A DNA stretch of 64,000 nucleotides from Natrinema mahii (GTDB lineage Archaea; Halobacteriota; Halobacteria; Halobacteriales; Natrialbaceae), in NCBI GenBank assembly GCA_000690595.2, contig JHUT02000015.1, positions 1 to 64,000 on the forward strand, in the 5' to 3' direction. Both the position numbers and the translations under genes were made by a program. The notes under the pieces were generated by a model. It saw only the letters and a list, made by a program, of their open reading frames with translations. It had not been told where the DNA came from and did not search any database. Of the stretch, positions 25,860 to 34,711 are shown in pieces (positions within the stretch are counted from its first letter, which is position 1; each line of letters starts with the position of its first letter).

Positions 25860-27143
25860 CTACACCGACGATTCCGAAAGTGCATCCAGCACATCCCGTT
25901 GAGTCTCCGACGATTCGAGGCAAGCAGACATGACTACGTCAGGATCGTGCAGTAGGCGATGCGTCCGGTAGCTTCCCTCTCCTTTGCCACCGCCCGTGTG
26001 CTTGCTTTCCGTTATTTCTGGGAGCGTCCATTTTTTCATCAAATCCAGTACCCGCTGGTGGGTGAGCGATTCGCCAGCCGCTACCTCAGCGACGATGCAG
26101 TAGGCATCATACAACTCTCCCGTCGAGAAGGAATCCTTGAGCTTCGATTTCGTCAGATACGCGAGTGCATACAGCGCGTACCGGGAGTGAGGCGTCCCAT
26201 TCTTGATGACCTGGATCGATCGGTTGAGATCGCTATACTCGTCGGCCTGTCGGACGTACTCTTCGGTCACCCGGTCGCTGTCGTCTTTCTCCGCGAGTTT
26301 GCCCGCGGAGCGAAGGATATCGAGCGCGCGGCGGGCGTCGCCGTGATCACGGGCAGCGAGCGCTGAAGCGAGTTGGATCACGCCCTCTTCGAGTACGCCA
26401 TCCTTGAACGCGTCACTCCGGCGCTCGAGGATCGCCTGCAACTGGTTTGCGTCGTAGGGCGGGAAGATGATCGGATCGTCCTGAAAGCTCGAGGCGACGC
26501 GCTCATCGGGAGCGTCGGAGTAATCCGTCTTGTTGCTAATCGCGACGACTGAGATGTAACAGCCCGTTTTCCCCGCTTCTTCCGATCGCGAGAGTTTCGA
26601 GAGGATTTCGGCGGTATCGTCGCCGAGTTTGTCGATCTCGTCAAGGATGACGATCAGTGAATCGCTCTCGTGGAGAAGACCGTCGGAATCCCAGAGGGCG
26701 TCATAATACCGACTCGCGCCGACACCCTCTTTCGGGATGTAGCGGTCCGGATCGATCGCATCACGAACCTCGAAGGCCATCGTTCGGGCCGCCCGCGTCT
26801 CCGTGTTGTACTGATCACAGTCGACGTAGGCCGCCGTCAGATCGGTGCCTTGCATCTGCGCGATACCTCGAGCCCGACCAGTGACGTGTTTTGCGACGAG
26901 TGATTTCCCGGTGCCCGTCTTCCCGAAGAGAAAGCCACTCTCCGGTGGATCGCCGAAAGCCGCTGGTTTCAGGAGTGCCTCGACGGTCTCGATCTCGCGA
27001 TCCCGCCCGACGATCCGATCTTTCTGTGGGACATGCTGGGGGCGAAGGAGTTCCCGCCGACGGAAAATAGACGTCGCTTCATTCGCCATCGGGTCATCCT
27101 GAAGATCCTCGACCGAAGGGGTCGGGATTGGATCGTTACCCAT
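25860..27143 (-). CDS. orc1: Orc1/Cdc6 replication initiator
   Basis: AAA+ initiator of 427 residues. An N-terminal helical stretch leads to Walker A (FGKTGTGKS), Walker B (VILDEID), sensor 1 (VAISNKTD), sensor 2 region (DHGDARRALDILR) and a C-terminal winged helix (about 310-415). It binds ORBs, opens the origin and loads the MCM helicase. The gene sits between ORB clusters: three just past its 3' end and three upstream, the latter around an AT-rich stretch. The family has many paralogues in haloarchaea; this one is intact and probably serves its own adjacent origin. Confidence 0.93.
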   Translation of the reverse strand: MGNDPIPTPSVEDLQDDPMANEATSIFRRRELLRPQHVPQKDRIVGRDREIETVEALLKPAAFGDPPESGFLFGKTGTGKSLVAKHVTGRARGIAQMQGTDLTAAYVDCDQYNTETRAARTMAFEVRDAIDPDRYIPKEGVGASRYYDALWDSDGLLHESDSLIVILDEIDKLGDDTAEILSKLSRSEEAGKTGCYISVVAISNKTDYSDAPDERVASSFQDDPIIFPPYDANQLQAILERRSDAFKDGVLEEGVIQLASALAARDHGDARRALDILRSAGKLAEKDDSDRVTEEYVRQADEYSDLNRSIQVIKNGTPHSRYALYALAYLTKSKLKDSFSTGELYDAYCIVAEVAAGESLTHQRVLDLMKKWTLPEITESKHTGGGKGEGSYRTHRLLHDPDVVMSACLESSETQRDVLDALSESSV

Positions 27144-27176
27144 TAGCTATTTCATTACAGACAACCATAATAAACC

Positions 27177-27201
27177 CACTGCACCCCGTTTTCAGTGAAA
27201 G
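27177..27201 (+). repeat. ORB, partial core
   Basis: CACTGCACCCCGTTTTCAGT then GAAAG: keeps the CACCCC and GTTTTCAGTGAAAG parts but lacks two bases between them compared with the other ORBs. May be a weaker site. Confidence 0.75.
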
Positions 27202-27257
27202 ATTGGAAATAGAGGGCTTGAGGGAGTATGGCGGGCCAGCCGAGAGAGAAGGCCCAG

Positions 27258-27285
27258 ACACACCACCCCTGATTTTCAGTGAAAG
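27258..27285 (+). repeat. ORB, full
   Basis: Same orientation and core as the downstream trio (CACCCCTGATTTTCAGTGAA), preceded by ACACAC. Confidence 0.85.
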
Positions 27286-27489
27286 GCCCGAAAGAGTGTA
27301 CCTGCTGTTCGACTTGAGCCCGACTCTCTTGATCGCGTTATTATATTATTTATGGTATAGGTAAAGTAGTAGTGTAGAAGTAAGTAGAAACGCTCTTAGA
27401 AGACAGATTAGATAACCACGGTTTCCGGACAGCTATCTCTTTATATGCGGCCCTCTTTGCGTTCGAGATTGCTTTCGGGTGTGTCCTGC

Positions 27490-27517
27490 CTTTCACTGAA
27501 AACGAGGGGTGTGTCTG
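27490..27517 (-). repeat. ORB, inverted
   Basis: Full ORB core on the minus strand, closing the AT-rich stretch from the other side and facing the two plus-strand boxes. Confidence 0.85.
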
Positions 27518-27532
27518 TGTCGCTCCAGTGGG

Positions 27533-27904
27533 TCACTGCTCCAAATCCAGGTAATCGTGGAGTGTCACGTCCGGTGTGGTCTCTCGAGTCGTTTTGCTGT
27601 TCTCGTCGGCTGTCTTGTCCTCATGGCAGTCCGCACACAGCGTCTGGAGGTTCGACTCATCGAGTGGGTGGCCGCCGTCGGCGATCCGTTCGATGTGATC
27701 GACCTCCATAACCTCCAGTTCAGGCTCGCCGTATTGTTCCCAAAGATCGAGCCATTCGTCGGGATCGTCAGTCTGGGCATCGACTATCTCTCGGATCTGC
27801 CAATAGGCTCGCTTTTGCATCTCTTGGGTGAGCCCGCACTCTTGGCACGTGTAGCCGTCTCGCTTGAGGACCTGTTCTCGGACGACTGCGTGCTGGCCGC
27901 CGAT
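27533..27904 (-). pseudogene. HNH endonuclease gene with disrupted 5' part
   Basis: C-terminal part is a clear HNH nuclease: VDHIERIADGGHPLDESNLQTLCADCHEDKT, with the His of the active site and the Cys pair of the zinc site. The other Cys pair (YTCQECG) lies upstream of the first Met, in codons open only to a stop at 27905. Further upstream an acidic stretch (DADEDQADDQLDESDD) is protein-like but in another frame. A frameshift near 27890 best explains this. An ATG at 27820 would give 95 residues lacking half the zinc ligands, so activity is doubtful. Confidence 0.65.
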
Positions 27905-28052
27905 TCAGACACAGGATCTGGGTCGGGTATCGAGTCCTGTGGTTCTGAGTCGATCGTGTCGTCGCTCTCGTCGAGTTGGTCGTCGGCCTGGTCCTCGTCA
28001 GCGTCGGGGCCGGTTCGCCAGTGCCGAAGTCAACCATTACTGACTCTCCCAC

Positions 28053-28351
28053 GTTTCGATGATGTCCGCGACCGTTTCAAAGGCCTCGAGTTAGTCCCTC
28101 GGTTCTCCCCCTCGGACACGACTGCCACAACCGGGCGATCGGCATCAAGTAGGACCGATTGCGTTGTATGAGCCTGTCATAGAAAGCGTCACATACGAAG
28201 CAGCAGGGTGCGGAAAGTGTGTCCAGCACAACCGCAACCCTGCAAGACGTAGCTTCGGTAGACGACTTTTTGAATGCGGCGAAGCTGTCATAGAACGGTT
28301 CACATACCCCTATTATATCATAAACAGATTCGGCAAGTACAGCTACTGTAT
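28053..28351. other. Gene-free stretch with a diverged direct repeat
   Basis: No convincing gene; a 123-codon minus-strand frame exists (28077-28448) but overlaps the next gene and has poor composition. A motif CTGTCATAGAA, about 6 bases, TCACATAC occurs at 28170-28196 and again at 28281-28308, 111 bases apart. AT content rises towards 28330. Confidence 0.35.
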
Positions 28352-28669
28352 TCAGCACCCCGGGCCGCACAGCATAAAGAACTGAATTGTGAACGTTGAG
28401 ACGATAGCACTCGCAACGAACACGACTCCGCCTGTGATGAGAGACCATTTCTGTGTGTATAAATATTGGGCAGCAACAGTGGGGATGAGGGCAAGAGTGA
28501 ATGCTGGGAGGATGTGCATAAAGAGCAAGTCCGGCGCGTACACGTCAAGTCCCGAGGAATCGAAGATGACCATCCACACAAACTGTGCAATGAGGGTGAG
28601 CGCAACCGAAACAAGACTGAGGAGGCCGAACCCAAGGTCTCGAACTCCAATACTACTATTGGCGGCCAT
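28352..28669 (-). CDS. Small membrane protein, three helices
   Basis: Protein of 105 residues with hydrophobic segments at about 14-35 (LLSLVSVALTLIAQFVWMVIF), 48-68 and 76-97. The rest is short loops; it starts MAANSSIGVRDLG. No family recognised. Low-GC surroundings and position next to the origin suggest it belongs to the acquired block. Confidence 0.6.
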   Translation of the reverse strand: MAANSSIGVRDLGFGLLSLVSVALTLIAQFVWMVIFDSSGLDVYAPDLLFMHILPAFTLALIPTVAAQYLYTQKWSLITGGVVFVASAIVSTFTIQFFMLCGPGC

Positions 28670-29103
28670 ACGAGGATTTTATCAGCGATTCACATGAATA
28701 TTTTGACTGTATTGTGCCTTCAATAGATGATACACATTGCGTGCTGACTACGCACCTATCATTGCTGTTCAGTATAACCAGAGCAGTGTGTACTCACCGC
28801 GAGCGAACGAAGTGAGCGAGCGGGCCGACGACCGACCCGGAGGGGAGAGAGGAGTGCTTTTAATCAACATTTTGCCGAGCGACCGAGCAAAGCGAGGGAG
28901 CGCAGAGCAAAATGTTGTCAGTCCTATGTAACGGCCTTTTCACCGAGGACAGTGTCTAACAAATGGGTTTCAGCAGAGCCGAAGGCTTTGCGACAGCGCA
29001 CGAGGGACGACAGCGGATACAGTCGCTGGGACAGAAACGGACCTGTTTCGGAGCGAGAGACACCGCACCCGGGTTCTTGCTTCCGTGGCCACAGGGACTG
29101 TCC
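28670..29103. other. Gene-free stretch with hairpin and IS6-like end
   Basis: Contains an 11-bp perfect stem (CAACATTTTGC at 28865-28875 with GCAAAATGTTG at 28907-28917, 31-base loop), a nearby GCGAGCGAACGAAGTGAGCG run typical of haloarchaeal intergenic DNA, and GGGTTTCAGCAGAGCCGAA at 28965-28983, similar to other solo copies at 56485 and 57955. The promoter of the next gene should lie in its last 100 bases. Confidence 0.45.
28865..28917. repeat. 11-bp perfect stem with 31-nt loop
   Basis: CAACATTTTGC pairs fully with GCAAAATGTTG. The loop is purine-rich (GAGCGACCGAGCAAAGCGAG). It may be a terminator for an upstream transcript, a structured RNA or the footprint of a lost insertion. Confidence 0.5.
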
Positions 29104-29688
29104 ATGGAGGCGTCGAACTACGATATCGAGGGGCTTGACCTCTCGGCCGACCAATACACCGTCGAACAGAACCTGATACGGAACGAGTACAGGGCCCTCG
29201 ACGACCGCGGTAATACGGTCCTCGAGGGGAAGCAAAAGACGTTCAAACTCAAAGAGGAGTTCCCGTTCGTCGACGCGGACGGCGACGACGTGTTCACGGT
29301 GACGGCACAGCAGATCCGAGACTACGAGGGCCAGTACGTTCTCACGGACGCTCGGAGCGGCGATGACGTCGTCGTTCTCGACCACGAGTACTCGCTCCTC
29401 GAGCAGATTACGGGCGCGACCTGGACGATCCGCGACCCCGAGACTGACGCCGAACTGGCGGCGATCACATCCCGCAAGTTCGTCGGACTGTTCCGAACGG
29501 GGCTCTTGGGGAACATGATTCCGCACCGCTACGAAATCACCGACGCCGACGGCGGACACGTGGGTTCGATCGCGGGTCACCTCTCGATGAAAGACCGGTA
29601 CGACATCGAGATCGACGACGCCAGTTCCGTTCCGCGGGCTCCGGTCGTGGCCGCCGCGATGGTCATCGATGCGATCGAGGGACACTGA
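29104..29688 (+). CDS. LURP-one-related (Tubby-like) protein
   Basis: Protein of 194 residues of the LURP-one-related family, a 12-stranded barrel around a hydrophobic helix, related to Tubby C-terminal domains and scramblases. Visible are strands around RNEYRALDDRGNTVLEGKQK and WTIRDPETDAELAAITSRK, and the last helix VVAAAMVIDAIEGH. Function in archaea is unknown; eukaryotic relatives bind membrane lipids. I start at ATG 29104 (MEASNYDIEG); the open frame from 28963 contains the IS6-like end and non-protein-like sequence. Confidence 0.82.
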   Translation: MEASNYDIEGLDLSADQYTVEQNLIRNEYRALDDRGNTVLEGKQKTFKLKEEFPFVDADGDDVFTVTAQQIRDYEGQYVLTDARSGDDVVVLDHEYSLLEQITGATWTIRDPETDAELAAITSRKFVGLFRTGLLGNMIPHRYEITDADGGHVGSIAGHLSMKDRYDIEIDDASSVPRAPVVAAAMVIDAIEGH

Positions 29689-29697
29689 TTCCGACCC

Positions 29698-30246
29698 ATG
29701 GACGAACACGATCCCTCGAGTGGCACCACTCGCTGCCGAGATGGTGATCAGAAACGGGCGTCTCGAGACGGCACCTACACCAGACGAGCGGTTCTCGCTT
29801 CGAGCGCAACGACACTGCTGGCGGCAACGGCCGGCTGTACGACCGTGATGGACTTCGTCGGGGACCGGTTGCTCGAACAGGTCAACGTGTTCAACGAAAC
29901 CGATCGGCGAGTCGCCGGTTCCATTGCGGTCGTCGATCCCGCCGGTGAGACTGCCCTCGACGAGACGTTCGATCTCGCACCGTCGGATTCGGGAGACGAC
30001 GAAGGGGCGGCCTCCGGAGACGACGAACAGTCCGTCGCAGTGTATGACGACGTGTGGGGCGAGGCCGGAGCGTACGAAGCGACCGTCGAACTGACCGGGA
30101 CGGACATAGACGGGCAATCGCAGGCGAGCGAAACGGTGACGATCGACGATCCCGACGAGCAGTTGCTTGGCGTCGCACTCGGCTCCGAGACGGTGGACGA
30201 ACCGATCGGCTTCCGCGTCGGCGAGAGCCTCTCGGAGTTGGCCTGA
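29698..30246 (+). CDS. Secreted lipoprotein, hypothetical
   Basis: Protein of 182 residues with a Tat lipoprotein signal late in the N-terminus (TRRAVLASS, hydrophobic stretch, ATAGC), exported folded and anchored by lipid. The mature part has a beta-type domain (VNVFNETDRRVAGSIAVVDPAG) interrupted by an acidic insert (DSGDDEGAASGDDEQ). This pattern recurs in haloarchaeal lipoproteins of unknown role. It follows the LURP-one gene by nine bases and is probably co-transcribed. Confidence 0.7.
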   Translation: MDEHDPSSGTTRCRDGDQKRASRDGTYTRRAVLASSATTLLAATAGCTTVMDFVGDRLLEQVNVFNETDRRVAGSIAVVDPAGETALDETFDLAPSDSGDDEGAASGDDEQSVAVYDDVWGEAGAYEATVELTGTDIDGQSQASETVTIDDPDEQLLGVALGSETVDEPIGFRVGESLSELA

Positions 30247-30736
30247 CGGGAGACGGTCTCTCACACTGCCGCCACCGTTCCGGGACGGTCGCTCTCGGCT
30301 GTTTCTGACCCGGAAACAGTGACTTCGGATTGACTATGCTACGGCCGCAATCCGAACGCAGAAGCGGACGACCCGTCCGAAGTCGGTGCGTACGTCCACC
30401 CGATTCACGGGCGGCAGCCGTCGAACGCGACGCCCCCGCCGACGCGCTCGAGGGCGAGCAGACGACGGTGGTCGGCGTCTCGGTGACGGGTGAGAGCGGC
30501 GAGACGACCGAGTTCAAGCCGAGTCCACGGACAAGCCCCCTCAAAGCGCCGAAGGCGCTTCGGGTGGGGTAGTTGACTGTCGGCATCGAACCGGAGGCGA
30601 CGAGGTCGTCGTGTCGTGGTGGATGTTAGCGAGCGTGAGGCGATCCACCGCGAGCGCTATCATCCATAGTCGAGAACCATCCACGACCGCGCATCGTTGC
30701 TCCAAACACGATCCACAGATTGGCCTTCAGATTTAT
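30247..30736. other. Gene-free stretch with a GC hairpin
   Basis: No convincing gene. A 7-bp stem with GAA loop (AAGCGCC/GGCGCTT, 30544-30560) is followed by GTGGGGTAGTTGAC (30565-30578), which recalls the right ends of haloarchaeal IS200/IS605-type elements; I could not confirm a TnpB reading frame next to it. An 80-codon frame at 30330-30572 is of doubtful composition. Confidence 0.35.
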
Positions 30737-30738
30737 AT
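30732..30738 (+). promoter_or_regulatory. TATA-like box of the hybrid kinase gene
   Basis: TTTATAT centred about 29 bases before the ATG at 30764, fitting a haloarchaeal leaderless promoter. This is why I prefer 30764 over the Met at 30737 or further upstream. Confidence 0.55.
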
Positions 30739-30763
30739 GTCCACATCTGAGAATTGTTTGAGC

Positions 30764-33409
30764 ATGGGTACCACTCGCCGTGAGAATACTACTTTCCGAC
30801 GAAATATTGGAAATAAAGATATACTTTCAATTCTTTACGTTGACGATCAAGTTAACGACGCCGAGCTGGCTGCCAAACTCCTCGAGAAGGAGCACGAGCA
30901 GTTCGCTGTTACGACGGAACCCAGTGCCAGCGAGGGACTCGAGCGACTTTCCCAAGCGGAGTTCGACTGCGTCGTCAGTGAGTACCAGATGCCAGATATG
31001 GACGGGTTGGCATTTCTGCAAGCTGTACGCGACGAGTATCCGGATCTGCCGTTCATTCTGTTTACCGGACGTGAGGAAATCGCGGGTGCGGCTATCTCGG
31101 CCGGTGTCACCGATTACCTTCAAAAGAGGGCCGACTCTGACCAGTTTTCCGTCCTGGCCAATCGCATCGAAAATGCGGTCGACCGGACCAGAACGGACCA
31201 CCGCCTCGAGGAAAGTCAGCGACGCTTCCGAACGCTGCTCGACACCGTTCCGGGGATGGCCTATCGATGTCGAAACGAACGTGGCTGGCCGATGCTCTTC
31301 GTCAGCGATGACTGTGCCGATGTCACGGGATATGAGCCGGCAGACCTTCTCGACGGCGACCGTAGTTACGGTCGAGACGTAATGCATTCAGACGACCGCG
31401 ACCGAGTCTGGGACACTGTCCAAGACGCTTTGGAGGCCCAAGAGCCGTTCCGCACCGAATATCGCATCCGGACTGCTGACAACGTAGAGAAGCGGGTCTG
31501 GGAGCAGGGGCAGGGCGTGTTCGAAGACGGCGAGGTCGTCGCTATTGAGGGGTTTGTCACGGATATACCGGAGCGATCGGAGTCCCAGGATCAACTCGAG
31601 TATCAGTCTTCTCTGTTGGAAGCCCAGATGGAGACCACGATCGATGGACTACTCGTTGTCAACGAGGACCGTACTGTTGCCGCCTACAACGACAAGTTCG
31701 TCGATATGTGGGAGATACCCGAAGAGTTGGTCGAGACGGAATCGGACGAGGCGCTGTTGGACTGGATCGTCGAACACAAGCTTGCGGAGCCGGAAGCGTT
31801 CATGGCGTTAGTCGACAATCTCTACGAACGCCCCGAGGAAACGAGTCGCGACGAGGTCCGACTTAGGGACGGCCGAGTCTTCGACCGCTATTCAGCTCCG
31901 GTTATTGGTGACGAGGGAACCCACTACGGCCGGTTGTGGGTGTTCCGTGATATCACCGAGCGCAAAGAGCGCGAGCGGGAACTCGAACAACAGGAATTGC
32001 TCTTCAGTCGGGTCCAAGCAATCGCCGACATCGGCATCTGGGAGTACGATACACGAACGGACGAACTCACGTGGTCCGACGGCGTCCGCCGCATTCACGG
32101 GGTGGCTGATGACTACGAGCCGGCCTTAGCTGACGGAATCGACTTTTATCACCCTGATGACCGCGATGAGATTGCCGCTGCAGTTACCCGCGCGATCGAG
32201 GAGGGAGAGCCGTACGATCTCGAATTGCGTATCGTCCGCCCCGACGGCACAGTCCGGGACGTCCGTACACAAGGCGAAGTTAGCACGGACGAGAACGGGG
32301 AGACGGAACTCGTTCGTGGCGTCTTTCAGGACATCACTGACCGAAAGCGACGTGAAGCGGAACTCGAAGAGGAACGGGAAAAATACGCGACGCTGGTCGA
32401 ACAGAGCCACGACGGCATCGCGATATTCCAGAACCGGAAGTGCGTCTTCGTCAACTCCCGGCTGTCGGATATCACCGGCTACGAAACGGACGAACTCCGG
32501 GGGATGCCGATCACTGGGATAATCGCGCCGGAGGACCGCCAACTCGTTCGGGAGCGGTACGAACGACGACTCGATCCCACTGTCGACCCGCCGCCGTCGC
32601 GATATACCCTGACCTTTGAGACCAAGGATGGACGCAAGCGAGTCGCTGAAGCAAGTTTCGCCGATATCCAGTACGAGAATGCGCCGGCCGATCTCGTGTC
32701 AATTCGAGACGTAACCGAACGACAGCAGTACGAAGACGAGCTGGAACGTCTCAATGAGGAACTCGAGGTACTGAATCGGGTCGTTCGCCACGACATCCGC
32801 AACGACATGGCGGTCATGCTCGGGTGGGGCGACCTGCTCGAAGATCACGTCGACGACGCGGGCGAAGAACACCTCGAGAACATTCTCACGAGCGGCGAGC
32901 ATATCGTCGAGCTCACGGAAATCGCCCGTGACTACGTCGAGACGCTGACGAACGACGGGGAGGTAGACGTCAAGCCGACGCGATTACAGCAAGTACTAAC
33001 GAACGAAATCGCCCTTCGTCGAGAGGCACACCCGGACGCGGAGATCAGCATCGACGGACAGATTCCGGATGTCACCGTTCGCGCGAACGAGATGCTTTCC
33101 TCGGTGTTTCGGAACCTCTTGAACAACGCCGTCCAGCACAACGACAAGGACACGCCGATAGTCGAGATTGCCGTCGACGAACGGGAAGACGACGTGTACG
33201 TGGCGGTCGCCGATAACGGACCGGGGGTTCCTGAGGCCCAGCGCGAGCGGATATTCGGGAAAGGCGAGATGCGTCTCGAAAGCAGTGGCACGGGTATCGG
33301 ACTCTATCTGGTGCAGACGCTTGTCGACCAGTACGGCGGTGCTATCCAGGTCGAGGACAACGAACCGGAGGGTGCAGTTTTCGGCGTCACGCTTCCGAAA
33401 GCGGACTGA
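30764..33409 (+). CDS. Hybrid REC-PAS4 histidine kinase
   Basis: Soluble sensor kinase of 881 residues. Order: receiver-like domain (about 20-130), four PAS/PAC units (from MAYRCRNERGWPMLF, LVVNEDRTVAAYN, IGIWEYDTRTDELTW and IAIFQNRKCVFVN onward), the H-box LNRVVRHDIRNDMAVMLGWGDLL and an HATPase domain (N-box LLNNAVQHN, G1 VADNGPGVP, G2 GTGIGLYLV). In the receiver the phosphoacceptor is Glu, not Asp (CVVSEYQMP), while the acidic pair and the Lys (YLQKR) remain. Asp-to-Glu can mimic a phosphorylated receiver. It has no response-regulator neighbour. Confidence 0.9.
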   Translation: MGTTRRENTTFRRNIGNKDILSILYVDDQVNDAELAAKLLEKEHEQFAVTTEPSASEGLERLSQAEFDCVVSEYQMPDMDGLAFLQAVRDEYPDLPFILFTGREEIAGAAISAGVTDYLQKRADSDQFSVLANRIENAVDRTRTDHRLEESQRRFRTLLDTVPGMAYRCRNERGWPMLFVSDDCADVTGYEPADLLDGDRSYGRDVMHSDDRDRVWDTVQDALEAQEPFRTEYRIRTADNVEKRVWEQGQGVFEDGEVVAIEGFVTDIPERSESQDQLEYQSSLLEAQMETTIDGLLVVNEDRTVAAYNDKFVDMWEIPEELVETESDEALLDWIVEHKLAEPEAFMALVDNLYERPEETSRDEVRLRDGRVFDRYSAPVIGDEGTHYGRLWVFRDITERKERERELEQQELLFSRVQAIADIGIWEYDTRTDELTWSDGVRRIHGVADDYEPALADGIDFYHPDDRDEIAAAVTRAIEEGEPYDLELRIVRPDGTVRDVRTQGEVSTDENGETELVRGVFQDITDRKRREAELEEEREKYATLVEQSHDGIAIFQNRKCVFVNSRLSDITGYETDELRGMPITGIIAPEDRQLVRERYERRLDPTVDPPPSRYTLTFETKDGRKRVAEASFADIQYENAPADLVSIRDVTERQQYEDELERLNEELEVLNRVVRHDIRNDMAVMLGWGDLLEDHVDDAGEEHLENILTSGEHIVELTEIARDYVETLTNDGEVDVKPTRLQQVLTNEIALRREAHPDAEISIDGQIPDVTVRANEMLSSVFRNLLNNAVQHNDKDTPIVEIAVDEREDDVYVAVADNGPGVPEAQRERIFGKGEMRLESSGTGIGLYLVQTLVDQYGGAIQVEDNEPEGAVFGVTLPKAD

Positions 33410-33646
33410 GGCCGGCGGTATTCCCCATCGACATTGGATTCAGCCCAGCCGAGAGACTGGTGGGAACGCCTTCGGAGGGACTGGCTCGCTGATCGAGCGA
33501 ATATCCCAGCGGAACGCTGCCACGTCTGCGACCGACCTCGCTTTGCAGTCTGTCCCTCGCCGAGAACGATCGATCCGTAGTCGGTGGTTCGGACGGTGGC
33601 AGTTTTCCGTGATCGAACAACTTTGAGAAACAGGATATCGTCTTTT
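33410..33646. other. Gene-free stretch
   Basis: No gene, repeat or regulatory site that I can support between the kinase stop and the IS6 remnant. Confidence 0.5.
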
Positions 33647-34090
33647 TTATACAAAATATGGTAGGTTTGGTAGCAGTCCGATGCCACGGTTTTCGTATCG
33701 ACGCCCAACCCACCGAATCGATGGCGCGCAGTCTGGAGATAGATTGCACACTGACGAGAAACACGGCGCATCGAACTCGTGATTCGCAGTATGATCGTGG
33801 ATCTGTCGTTCCGGCAGCGCGGTCGTCGTCGAATACAGCCGAATATCTCGGATGTCGTTCGGCTCCGGAGCGATAGTAGCGCCCAGCCGATAGCAATCGC
33901 CATCGAGTTGCAGCATCGCCCCCTCGAGCGTGACGTGTCCGGGTTCCCTCCGCTGTCGGCCGTCGATCACACGTGTGAGTCCAGCCGTGGACTGCCTCGA
34001 GACTGCATTCGACACCAAACAATCAAAGTCTCGAGTAGTATCTGAAAGAGAAAGGTAGACAAACTGGTGCCGAACCTCGAGTGCCAACAA
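33647..34090 (-). pseudogene. Decayed IS6-type transposase fragment
   Basis: A minus-strand frame still reads like the N-terminal two thirds of haloarchaeal IS6 transposases: HQFVYLSL, LVSNAVSRQSTAGLTRVID, then GHVTLEGAMLQLDGDCY and RLYSTTTALPERQI. The catalytic Asp normally found in the GHVALDEAV position is gone (TLEGA), and the C-terminal part with the other catalytic residues is missing. An old, inactive copy; compare the better-kept fragment at 46156. Confidence 0.6.
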
Positions 34091-34711
34091 CTGCTGCGGT
34101 GTCCGTCGCGTGAGACACCCTTCAGTTCGGTCCAGTCGTTCACTCCATTGGAACGGTCGGGTTTGCCATGGCTACAACCGGACCGTCTCACTGTGATCTG
34201 TGGGTTGTCCGTCGGCTGGCGGTGTGCGTGACCATCGCGTGGCGGGTGTCTGCGGTTCCAGTGGGACCGCGCTGTGGCTAGCCCACCGTCAGCCGCCGCC
34301 CAGTATTTACGATCATATGAATGTAAATCATAGATGGAACGACCGCTCGCGCATCGTCGCGTGGTCGGGTCGGAGCGGTCACGCGACCGGCGTGTGCGGA
34401 TCTCGTTTCGGGAGAGCGGAATGAAGCGATTTCGGCAACGAGATTCACTCAGCTAGCGGTATCTGGAACGAGATCGCCGATATTCGTCCCACGGCATTTC
34501 GTCACACTCGAAACCGAATGCAGCGCTCGGATGGCGCGTACGTGGCGATGGTGTCACCAGTTACTGCCGGGACAGCATCCGGCAGCAACCGATGGCTCGC
34601 GTCCACGTTGGCTCTGCCAGCCGCGGCCGGTTCGCGATCCCGGTCACGATCGAACGGCGGAAGTCGAAATACTATTCAACAGAGCCGAAATCTTTCTATG
34701 GGTTCGGTGGA
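34091..34711. other. Gene-free stretch upstream of iclR
   Basis: No convincing gene on either strand. TTCAACAGAGCCGAA at 34675-34689 matches a 15-base part of the IS6-like end at 57955. The AAATACTATTC segment at 34666-34676 could be the TATA region of the iclR gene. Confidence 0.4.

Larger units (their letters stand above)
27177..27517. other. Replication origin (ORBs flanking an AT-rich element)
   Basis: Two ORBs on the plus strand (27177-27201, 27258-27285) face one ORB on the minus strand (27490-27517). Between them, at 27330-27440, is a very AT-rich stretch (TATTATATTATTTATGG) expected to unwind. Inverted ORBs around an unwinding element directly upstream of an orc1/cdc6 gene is the standard haloarchaeal origin layout. 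Confidence 0.88.

Noticed and set aside
25747-27517. CRISPR array
   Set aside because: The repeated 28-bp units are ORBs with irregular spacing, in both orientations, around orc1/cdc6. No cas genes in the window.
28077-28448. 123-codon minus-strand ORF
   Set aside because: Overlaps the three-helix membrane gene, has Cys/Arg-rich composition unlike haloarchaeal proteins, and contains a non-coding direct repeat.
30330-30572. 80-codon ORF as a TnpB tail
   Set aside because: The hairpin and end sequence that follow are suggestive, but the translation lacks the known TnpB tail pattern.
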